Source of the DNA: CAYZBF01 sp964476585
Lineage (GTDB): Bacteria; Hydrothermota; UBA3072
Direction: 5' to 3'
DNA length: 6,743 nt
NCBI GenBank assembly: GCA_964476585.1
Contig: CAYZBF010000051.1
Span: 1 to 6,743 of the forward strand
Both the position numbers and the translations under genes were made by a program. The notes beneath the pieces were generated by a model. The model was not told the origin of the DNA. It made no database searches and was given only the letters and a program-made list of their open reading frames with translations. This document shows, one piece after another, positions 1 to 4,658 of the stretch (its first letter is position 1; each line of letters begins with the position of its first letter).

Positions 1-8
1 GGCAGTGT

Positions 9-102
9 GACAGTAGCAATTTTAGGTATTAGGGATTGGGTGTTAGGTCTTAGGTGTTAGGTTTCAGGTTCAAAGTTTCAAGATAGAAGTCAATCCGACC
101 CC
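9..102 (+). repeat. MITE-like repeat element, copy 1 (heptamer array plus right terminal inverted repeat)
   Basis: From 20 to 82 the sequence reads as nine consecutive units in an exact 7-bp register: TTTTAGG, TATTAGG, GATTGGG, TGTTAGG, TCTTAGG, TGTTAGG, TTTCAGG, TTCAAAG, TTTCAAG (consensus TNTTAGG, decaying to the right). It is followed at 85-102 by AGAAGTCAATCCGACCCC. The reverse complement of this, with a 2-nt insertion, occurs at 1131-1149 as the left edge of the second copy, so it is read as a terminal inverted repeat. Copy 2 (1131-1214) matches this copy in the same orientation but lacks exactly two heptamers (14 bp). The left end of copy 1 lies outside the window or is lost. It has no coding capacity; calling it mobile is an inference. 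Confidence 0.7.
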
Positions 103-378
103 ACTGTGTTCTAAAGCATCGTCCCTCAAATTTAAACTTTGAACTTTGGATTGTAGATGATAATATGTATTTTAGGCATTGACTTTTAACAAAATTGAAA
201 TATATTAGTTTAGATACTATCTGAAGGATATTGCAAATAAATGGTATATCTTTAAATATTCTAATAGAGATTTTATAATGTCTCCCTTTAGATTTTACAG
301 ATAGTTTAAAAAATTACAACGAAAGCTTGTATTGCTTAGGATTAAATTATTTAGAAACTGCAGAAAAGAGAGGGTCAA
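103..378. other. Gene-free AT-rich spacer upstream of the FKBP remnant
   Basis: No credible reading frame was found here on either strand. AAACTTTGAA at 134-143 is the reverse complement of TTCAAAGTTT at 69-78, so this spacer holds one arm of a 10-bp inverted repeat with the heptamer array. The rest is AT-rich and contains a promoter-like pair (179-206). The last 11 bases carry GAGAGGG (368-374), a plausible ribosome binding site for the broken gene that follows. Confidence 0.5.
179..206 (+). promoter_or_regulatory. Candidate sigma70-type promoter
   Basis: TTGACT (179-184) and TATATT (201-206) are separated by 16 bp; each differs from consensus at one position. The pair points toward the FKBP remnant, whose start lies about 170 bp downstream. 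In such AT-rich DNA chance matches are common, so it is only a candidate. It may have driven the gene before it broke. Confidence 0.35.
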
Positions 379-595
379 GTGGAAAAAGTAAAAGAAGGAG
401 ACACTGTTAGAGTTCATTATACAGGAAAATTGGAGGATGGAATTGTTTTTGATACTACTATTGAACGCGAGAAATAATGAGCCATTTTTGGTCATCGTGA
501 CAGATACATCAGAATCAAATGTGACATTAGATGCAAACCATTCTCTCGCAGGTAAAGATCTGACATTTAAAATTGAACTTGTTGAGATTCTTTAA
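379..595 (+). pseudogene. FKBP-type peptidyl-prolyl isomerase (SlyD-like), internal deletion
   Basis: Two pieces of one FKBP-type prolyl cis-trans isomerase are visible. From the GTG at 379 a frame reads VEKVKEGDTVRVHYTGKLED and on through VFDTTIEREK to a TAA at 475-477, which is the N-terminal FKBP strand region with the family's VHYTGKLEDG motif. In another frame, starting near 473 and ending with the TAA at 593-595, the family's C-terminus appears: NNEPFLVIVTDTSES followed by VTLDANHSLAGKDLTFKIEL and VEIL. Together about 72 residues remain of a usual 140 or so. The missing middle would hold the remaining active-site strands, the helix and the insert-in-flap chaperone domain. Both a deletion of about 210 bp and a frame change are needed to explain this. 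The 32-residue upstream product cannot fold as an FKBP, so I call it a pseudogene. GAGAGGG at 368-374 supports the GTG as the original start. The well-preserved flanking codons suggest a recent break or an assembly error. Confidence 0.88.
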
Positions 596-626
596 GATTT
601 TACTTTTTTAAATGGACTATTCACAG

Positions 627-689
627 TATAATCCAATAAGGTTGATTTAATAGATGATGTTAATCCTATCGTGCCCTTTAATTGGGCAT
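627..689 (+). promoter_or_regulatory. Candidate csp promoter -10 and leader hairpin
   Basis: A perfect TATAAT stands at 627-632, but no good -35 hexamer lies 16-18 bp upstream of it (only a T-rich stretch near 604-609). A start just downstream would give a leader of roughly 95 nt before the cold shock gene; long structured leaders are typical of cspA-type genes. Inside it, TGCCC (672-676) and GGGCA (684-688) form a 5-bp stem around a TTTAATT loop. A role in temperature-dependent translation is an inference. The hairpin is not followed by a T-run, so it does not look like a terminator for the FKBP remnant. Confidence 0.35.
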
Positions 690-734
690 ATAACAATTAG
701 TAAAACGTAAAAACTTAACAGGAGGTATTTTAGT

Positions 735-932
735 ATGGCACGAGGTAAAGTAAAATGGTTTAATGACATGAAGAGATACGGTTTCATTACAACCGAGGAT
801 CAGCAAGACGTATTTGTACATGCTTCTGCTCTTATGGGAGGTATAGTAACATTGAATGAAGGTGATGAAGTAGAATTTGAAGTCGTACAGGGTGAAAAGG
901 GATCAAAAGCTGAAAACGTAGTAAAAGTATAG
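735..932 (+). CDS. Cold shock protein, CspA family
   Basis: This is a 65-residue single-domain cold shock protein, an OB-fold that binds single-stranded RNA or DNA in the cytoplasm and acts as an RNA chaperone. It starts MARGKVKWFN, with the usual aromatic pair W8/F9. RNP1 is at residues 13-19 (KRYGFIT) and RNP2 at 25-29 (DVFVH), giving nucleic-acid-facing F17, F27 and H29. The C-terminal half has the acidic EGDEVEFEV strand and ends AENVVKV, as is normal. It is slightly short for the family (65-70). Small departures are R14 where glycine is common (KGYGFI) and HASALMGG instead of the usual HFSAI loop. GGAGG at 721-725 lies 9 nt before the ATG and fixes the start. The gene stands alone: a remnant lies upstream, and a hairpin then repeats lie downstream. 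Family assignment is very secure; which paralog it is cannot be told. Confidence 0.97.
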   Translation: MARGKVKWFNDMKRYGFITTEDQQDVFVHASALMGGIVTLNEGDEVEFEVVQGEKGSKAENVVKV

Positions 933-951
933 TAAATCGATAGATAATACT

Positions 952-979
952 GAAAGCCCCACCATTATAAGGGCTCTTC
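952..979 (+). terminator. Possible weak terminator hairpin after csp
   Basis: GAAAGCCC (952-959) pairs with GGGCTCTTC (971-979), leaving C976 bulged and an 11-nt loop. The stem is eight base pairs, 20 nt past the csp stop. The following sequence (ATAAAATATAT) is AT-rich but has no T-run, so intrinsic termination would be weak; it may instead protect the mRNA 3' end. CCCCACCA within it (957-964) is also complementary to TGGTGGGG at 1072-1079, which would offer an alternative longer-range fold. Confidence 0.4.
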
Positions 980-1130
980 ATAAAATATATCTGTATTTGA
1001 TGACGTAGATTACCAATCCGTGTCAAATGCAATCTCACTTTGCAATCTTGTGGTAGATTGAGTATGCCTATTGGTGGGGTTATTAGTTATTTTGCTATTT
1101 GAGAAGAGAGGTGCCAATACGTTAAAAGTA
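980..1130. other. Gene-free spacer with short repeats
   Basis: No supported gene lies between the csp hairpin and the second repeat element. The stretch contains TGCAATCT twice (1028-1035 and 1041-1048), GTAGATT twice (near 1005 and 1053), and TGGTGGGG at 1072-1079, the complement of part of the csp 3' hairpin. These are short and could be chance or the worn remains of repeats. Confidence 0.4.
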
Positions 1131-1214
1131 GGGTCGGATGTTGACTTCTTGACAGCAGCAATTTTAGGTGTTAGGGATTGGGTGTTAGGTTTCAGGTTAA
1201 AAAATTAGAAGTCA
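1131..1214 (+). repeat. MITE-like repeat element, copy 2 (both terminal repeats visible)
   Basis: The left edge GGGTCGGATGTTGACTTCT (1131-1149) is the inverse of the right edge of copy 1 (85-102) apart from a 2-nt insertion. The interior follows copy 1 closely: GACAGCAGCAA, then the heptamers TTTTAGG, TGTTAGG, GATTGGG, TGTTAGG, TTTCAGG in register at 1162-1196. AGAAGTCA at 1207-1214 closes the element; it pairs with TGACTTCT at 1142-1149, but the outer part of the right repeat has decayed. Two heptamers present in copy 1 are absent, as expected of slippage in a tandem array. The two copies are direct repeats flanking the FKBP remnant and csp. The element is too small to encode a transposase, so if mobile it would depend on one supplied elsewhere. 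Confidence 0.72.
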
Positions 1215-1227
1215 GAATACGATTATA

Positions 1228-1386
1228 GGGGTGGTGCCCCATGTGGAACAGTGAGACATTCCACCCCCGTGAAATAGTTGTACATTTCACCCCAATGTAA
1301 TAGCATTGCATTACATAGGGCAAGCGGGGCAGGCCCCGATGTAATAGTGATTCATTACATCATACAGTAATAGCTACGCATTACAT
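1228..1386. repeat. Array of five covarying 22-nt hairpins
   Basis: Five units share one architecture: a 7-nt arm, an 8-nt loop AGNNNNNC, and a complementary 7-nt arm. Unit 1 (1243-1264) has arms GTGGAAC and ATTCCAC with loop AGTGAGAC. Unit 2 (1269-1290) has GTGAAAT and ATTTCAC with AGTTGTAC. Unit 3 (1295-1316) has ATGTAAT and ATTACAT with AGCATTGC. Unit 4 (1339-1360, extended by one pair) has ATGTAAT and ATTACAT with AGTGATTC. Unit 5 (1365-1386) has CAGTAAT and ATTACAT with AGCTACGC. Arm sequences change but mostly stay paired. In every loop G2 can pair with C8, and positions 3 and 7 are T-A, T-A, C-G, T-T, C-G, suggesting a stem with one bulged A and a triloop. C-rich spacers and GC palindromes (GGGGTGGTGCCCC at 1228-1240, GGGGCAGGCCCC at 1326-1337) lie at the left edge and inside the cluster. 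Function is unknown; a REP-like palindrome or a structured RNA is possible. Confidence 0.8.
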
Positions 1387-1392
1387 ATGACA

Positions 1393-1428
1393 AGTGTGAC
1401 AGGTGGGGCAGGCTTGACAGTGTGATAG
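1393..1428 (+). repeat. AGTGTGAYAG direct repeats and arm of a 15-bp inverted repeat
   Basis: AGTGTGACAG at 1393-1402 and AGTGTGATAG at 1419-1428 are near-identical direct copies; a third lies at 4-13 beside repeat copy 1. TTGACAGTGTGATAG (1414-1428) is perfectly inverted at 3245-3259, on the far side of the MFS transporter gene. The 1414 arm could be one end of a unit carrying the transporter, or just one of several dispersed copies of a genome-wide word. Confidence 0.6.
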
Positions 1429-1500
1429 GAAATAATGGTTACAATTCGAGAATTTCTAAGAGTTGAGATAAACTTTTTATTTCGTAATCAGGCTCAAATT

Positions 1501-1653
1501 TTATGTTGCTTCTTCGAGTTTTTTTGTAAGTATACGTTTTGGTTCATCCAGCAAATTTATATCTAAGTTCTTTAAGATATACTCAAGTCTATCTTTACCT
1601 GAAATATGTCTATGTTCATTTCTCCATGCATTGGTATAGATATCTGCTGCAGC
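1501..1653 (-). pseudogene. C-terminal remnant of an unidentified protein gene
   Basis: On the minus strand a 50-codon open stretch reads AAADIYTNAWRNEHRHISGK, then DRLEYILKNLDINLLDEPKR and ILTKKLEEAT, ending at a TAA (plus-strand 1501-1503). It has the look of a real helical protein C-terminus: charged and hydrophobic residues alternate as in amphipathic helices, and codon use is unremarkable. Its upstream side is closed by an in-frame TAA directly before the first alanine codon, and no ATG or GTG start occurs inside, so it is a 5'-truncated remnant and not a small gene. I do not recognise the family firmly. The W...H...G.DRL pattern followed by a helix and 'L.I.LL' recalls the cap region of HAD-type hydrolases, but this is only an impression. 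The truncation point lies in AT-rich DNA shortly before the MFS promoter. Confidence 0.5.
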
Positions 1654-1725
1654 TTAAGTTTTACCTTATAATAGTATAATAGGGCCAGATCTAAACATTT
1701 AACAATAACAGAACCTTAAGATAAC

Positions 1726-1753
1726 TTGACTTTAATCTCCTTCTCTCTATACA
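1726..1753 (+). promoter_or_regulatory. Candidate promoter of the MFS gene
   Basis: TTGACT (1726-1731) and TATACA (1748-1753) are 16 bp apart, predicting transcription from about 1760. This would leave only 2-3 nt before the ATG at 1763 but about 30 nt before the ATG at 1790, which favours the latter as the start codon. Confidence 0.45.
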
Positions 1754-1789
1754 TTAATCCTGATGATATTAAAGGACAGAGAAAGAAAT

Positions 1790-2971
1790 ATGGATGAAAC
1801 TTTTAGAGCAAATCTTTGGAAAGTATATATTTTCAAGTTTTTTGTGAGTTTACACTTTATCGGCGGTGTACTTGTTCCTTTCTTTACGGATTGGGGTGGA
1901 ATAAACTTTACTCAAGTCATGATCTTGCAATCATGGTTTATGCTTTGGATATTTCTTTTGGAAATTCCAACCGGAACAGTTGCCGATTTTTTAGGCAGAA
2001 AACAATCTCTTATTCTAGCGTGCGTTGTTAACACAATTGCTGCTCTCGTATATGCAAGTATGCCTAATTTTTACATTTTCTTACTTGGTGAATTTTTGTG
2101 GGCAATGTCTGCTGCTCTGTTGTCTGGAGCAGATGAAGCTTTTGTTTATGATACCTTAAAGAAAATTGGCGAATCGAAGAAATCTAAAAAAGTATTTGCG
2201 AGAATTGAAAGCTTTGGATTAGCAGGTATTATGATTGCCGCTCCAATTGGTAGTATTATCGCTGCTAAATTTGGTTTGAGAGCCCCAATGTTGTTATTAG
2301 TTGTTCCATTTACTGTAGCCTTTCTTATTTCTTTATCTTTAAAGGAACCAAGGATAGCCCAAAAATCTGAATCTAAGCGTTATATTAACGTCTTAAAAGA
2401 TGGTATGAAATTCTTTTACAAAAACAAAATTTTGGAAACCTTAGCAATAGATATGGTTTTTATAGGTTCTATTGCTTACTTTATGATCTGGCTATACCAG
2501 CCAATGTTAAAACAAGCAGGCATAAATATAGCTTATTTTGGTATTATTCATGCAGCCTTTGTAGCTAGTCAAATACTGATTATGAATAATTATGAGAGAC
2601 TTGAAAGAATATTTGGCTCTAAAAAACGGTTGATATTTCTAAGTGCAGCGATAACAGGAGTTATGTTTATCATAGGTGGTCTGACAACATCTATCCCAAT
2701 CGTTTTCTTAGTCATAATTATAGGTGGTGGCTTTGGCTTATCACGGAGACCTCTTTTTATCAATTACATGAATAAGTACATTCCCTCACCGGAAAGAGCA
2801 ACTATCCTTTCAACAATATCGATGTTCAGGAGATTTGCTCTTGTTTTCATAAATCCTGCTGTTGGTTTATTAGTAGACTGGTCATTAAATTATACTTTAA
2901 TAATCTTAGGAGCCGCAGCCCTTATATTTTCGTTTATATCCAGAGTTGAAGAAGAGCATTTAGTAGATTAA
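1790..2971 (+). CDS. MFS transporter, 12 transmembrane helices
   Basis: This is a major facilitator superfamily permease of 393 residues from the chosen start, in the inner membrane, probably a proton-coupled antiporter; the substrate cannot be read from sequence. About twelve hydrophobic segments are seen. The first is VYIFKFFVSLHFIGGVLVPF and the last is in LNYTLIILGAAALIFSFIS, with a polar basic loop after helix 6 (near LKEPRIAQKSESK) dividing two six-helix halves. The loop between helices 2 and 3 carries motif A, GTVADFLGRK (residues 62-71, with D66, G69, R70, K71), and a worn copy, ERLERIFGSKKRL, sits between helices 8 and 9. 'SGADEAFVYDTLKK' after helix 4 is common in this MFS group. 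An in-frame ATG at 1763 would add nine residues (MILKDRERN) but falls at the predicted transcription start, so 1790 is preferred; AAAGGA (1771-1776) or GAGA (1779-1782) may serve as ribosome binding site. An efflux role is possible but unproven. Confidence 0.93.
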   Translation: MDETFRANLWKVYIFKFFVSLHFIGGVLVPFFTDWGGINFTQVMILQSWFMLWIFLLEIPTGTVADFLGRKQSLILACVVNTIAALVYASMPNFYIFLLGEFLWAMSAALLSGADEAFVYDTLKKIGESKKSKKVFARIESFGLAGIMIAAPIGSIIAAKFGLRAPMLLLVVPFTVAFLISLSLKEPRIAQKSESKRYINVLKDGMKFFYKNKILETLAIDMVFIGSIAYFMIWLYQPMLKQAGINIAYFGIIHAAFVASQILIMNNYERLERIFGSKKRLIFLSAAITGVMFIIGGLTTSIPIVFLVIIIGGGFGLSRRPLFINYMNKYIPSPERATILSTISMFRRFALVFINPAVGLLVDWSLNYTLIILGAAALIFSFISRVEEEHLVD

Positions 2972-2982
2972 CTAATGTCGAG

Positions 2983-3108
2983 GTACTTATAAATGTAGTA
3001 CAACAAGTTACTAACCCTCCTACGAGCGTAGGTAATACCAACGCCCCTAAACATACCACCATGTGTGTGAACTTTCCCGTGCACAGAACACATCCCACTT
3101 GACTTGGG
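2983..3108. other. Gene-free, hairpin-rich region; possible decayed group II intron 3' end (minus strand)
   Basis: The 331 bp between the MFS stop and the GH130 start hold no supported gene. Several inverted repeats occur: GTACT/AGTAC (2983-2987 and 2997-3001); the near-perfect palindrome CCTACGAGCGTAGG (3019-3032); an imperfect stem around TTTCCC (about 3062-3086); and CCCA/TGGG (3094-3097 and 3105-3108). Read on the minus strand, CTGTGCACGGGAAAG, then TTCACACACATGG, then TTTAGGGGCG and the CCTACGCTCGTAGG hairpin resembles the order of domain V and domain VI at the 3' end of bacterial group II introns. However, the catalytic AGC triad is not present and the stem pairs poorly, and no reverse transcriptase is in the window. 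None of the stems is followed by a T-run, so none is a clear terminator for the MFS gene. Confidence 0.3.
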
Positions 3109-3244
3109 CATCATTCTTTCATATGTTTTAACTGTAGGTGTGTAATGTCAACCATACAAAAAACATTTCGCTAAAGATAGATGAAAAATATCACAGATTC
3201 AAGCAGCGAGATAGGACGACCTCAAAGATGGATTTAAGATTATA

Positions 3245-3285
3245 CTATCACACTGTCAACCCCCGATACCCAGATAAACTGTCAA
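3245..3285. repeat. Second arm of the 15-bp inverted repeat and paired ACTGTCAA sites before the GH130 gene
   Basis: CTATCACACTGTCAA (3245-3259) is the exact reverse complement of 1414-1428. Within it ACTGTCAA (3252-3259) recurs directly at 3278-3285, just 4-11 bp before the ribosome binding site of the GH130 gene. A TATACT that could be a -10 box overlaps the left edge (3241-3246) but lacks a convincing -35. The pair could be an operator or only repeat debris. Confidence 0.5.
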
Positions 3286-3302
3286 TCTAAGGAGGTGGGT
3301 GA

Positions 3303-4427
3303 ATGATGGAGGAAAGTATCCGACGTACTGTTGATTTTGGTGTTGGCAAGCAAGTAGACGTGAACCTCAACAATCCAGTTATGAGATTTTCTGCTAATCC
3401 GATTCTTACCCCAAAAGATGTAAATAAAGTGTGGTGTAATCCTGCGTGGCAGGTTAAGACTGTGCACAATGCAGGCGTTACGACTTTGGGTGGTGAGACT
3501 CTCATGCTTTTCCGCTCACACCTTAGATGCGGGAAAAGTGTATTAGGTTTAGCACGTAGTCAAAACGGAATAGATAACTGGCGAATTGAAGTAGCACCTG
3601 TTCTAAAGCCAGCAAAAGAGGATGACATTTTTGCCAATGGCGTAGATAAAAAAGCATTAATTGAAAACGAGGGCGGCGGTGTTGAAGATGCACGTATCAC
3701 AAAAATTGGCGAGATCTATGCCATTACCTATAGTGCCTATCACGCTTCCATAAAGGACAGAGTTCGTGTATCTCTTATAACGACGAAAGATTTCGTTACT
3801 TTCGTGCGGTATGGTCAAATGCTTGATGTGGATATGCGTAACGTTGTCTTGTTTAGTGAAAAAATGAACAATTACTATGTAGCTCTTTTTCGTCCAAATG
3901 ATATAAGCGAAGACCAAACTGGAGGAATATTCACACAAATCAGGATGGGGTATACAAAAGATTGGAAGAGCAACAAGTGGGAAATCTCTCGTGAGCCAGT
4001 AATGAAGACTGGTGGAGGACCCAATTCCTTTCAAGATAAAATTGGTCCAGGCGCACCGCCCATCAAAACGAGAAAAGGATGGCTCAATATTTTTCATGGT
4101 GTTAGAACCACTATGGATGGTAATCCGTATGTCCTTGGCGTGGCACTTCATGACCTTGATGACCCCGCAAAAGTGACCATGTCAAGCATTCCCATCCTCT
4201 TCCCAACGAAGGCTGACTGTAAGGTAGCGGAAGATGATTATGTTCATGTCCCAAATGTAGTCTTTACTTGTGGTGCAGTGCATCGCAAAGGCGGGTCAAT
4301 CCTCATCTACTATGGGGGTTGCGATACCGTTATGGATGTAGGCATTACACATGAAGATGTGCTCACTTCTTTATGCGAGCTCTATCCCCAGGATGCAAAG
4401 ACTGGAGAGCTATTGTATGAAGTGTGA
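3303..4427 (+). CDS. GH130-family beta-mannoside phosphorylase (glycoside phosphorylase)
   Basis: This 374-residue cytoplasmic protein belongs to glycoside hydrolase family 130, five-bladed beta-propellers that mostly phosphorolyse beta-mannosides to mannose 1-phosphate plus a shortened sugar. Signs in order: HNAGV (55-59) and LMLFRSH (67-73, R71) at the propeller entrance; SVLGLARSQNGIDNW (79-93); GGGVEDAR (124-131), where D129 matches the catalytic Asp of the family's EDPR motif; YAITYSAY (139-146); DKIGPGAPPIKTRKGWLNIF then HGV (245-267, H265), the phosphate-pocket region; and YYGGCDTVMDVG (336-347). Alanine replaces the usual proline of EDPR. Length is normal for the family. AAGGAGGT (3289-3296) sits 6 nt before the ATG at 3303; the second ATG at 3306 is equally possible. 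The gene seems less AT-rich than its neighbours (about 43% GC in a sampled line against about 37% in the MFS gene), which may hint at transfer. Exact substrate (mannobiose, mannan oligosaccharide or mannosyl-glucose) cannot be decided; no sugar transporter or epimerase gene lies beside it. Confidence 0.9.
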   Translation: MMEESIRRTVDFGVGKQVDVNLNNPVMRFSANPILTPKDVNKVWCNPAWQVKTVHNAGVTTLGGETLMLFRSHLRCGKSVLGLARSQNGIDNWRIEVAPVLKPAKEDDIFANGVDKKALIENEGGGVEDARITKIGEIYAITYSAYHASIKDRVRVSLITTKDFVTFVRYGQMLDVDMRNVVLFSEKMNNYYVALFRPNDISEDQTGGIFTQIRMGYTKDWKSNKWEISREPVMKTGGGPNSFQDKIGPGAPPIKTRKGWLNIFHGVRTTMDGNPYVLGVALHDLDDPAKVTMSSIPILFPTKADCKVAEDDYVHVPNVVFTCGAVHRKGGSILIYYGGCDTVMDVGITHEDVLTSLCELYPQDAKTGELLYEV

Positions 4428-4433
4428 GGATAT

Positions 4434-4566
4434 GAGCGAAGACCAAGGACGGGAGACGGAAGCAATAGTCTACAGCCTCTATAGTCATTAGTCTTGGGTC
4501 GAATGATAGTTAAATAGTTGATTGGCTGAATAGTCAAGTAGGTCGGAGTAGATTGTTGATTGACTT
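4434..4566. repeat. Intergenic run of degenerate 7-8 bp words
   Basis: Four 7-bp units follow each other at 4434-4461 (GAGCGAA, GACCAAG, GACGGGA, GACGGAA). Further on, 8-bp units run from 4506 (ATAGTTAA, ATAGTTGA, TTGGCTGA, ATAGTCAA, GTAGGTCG). AAGTAGGTCGGA at 4536-4547 matches the flank and left end of repeat copy 2 (AAGTAGGGTCGGA, 1126-1138) apart from one G, and TGACTT follows at 4561-4566, so a worn third element may be here. No gene is seen in this gap. Confidence 0.5.
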
Positions 4567-4658
4567 AATAATATATTCAGGTATTGTTTTAGTTGTTGTG
4601 TTATGAAATCTGTAACATTTAATAAAAAATTGTTATTATTTTATAAAAGGGGGACATA

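Noticed and set aside
832..1038. Minus-strand open frame overlapping csp
   Set aside because: It overlaps the C-terminal half of a certain cold shock gene, and its composition (many His, Leu, Ile without motif) is typical of a shadow frame.
1228..1386. CRISPR array
   Set aside because: The repeated units are themselves palindromic and diverged, and the gaps are 2-22 nt and C- or G-rich. There are no constant repeats with uniform unique spacers and no cas genes.
1763..1789. Upstream ATG as start of the MFS gene
   Set aside because: It would coincide with the predicted transcription start and add MILKDRERN before the normal N-terminus. The ATG at 1790 fits the promoter spacing better.
3181..3237. 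Small plus-strand open frame MKNITDSSSEIGRPQRWI
   Set aside because: It is only 18 codons with no ribosome binding site. The end vaguely recalls transposase fragments but is too short to support any call.
3657..4151. Minus-strand open frame of 164 codons
   Set aside because: It lies wholly inside the GH130 gene, which has clear family motifs and a strong ribosome binding site. The minus-strand product has no recognisable motif.
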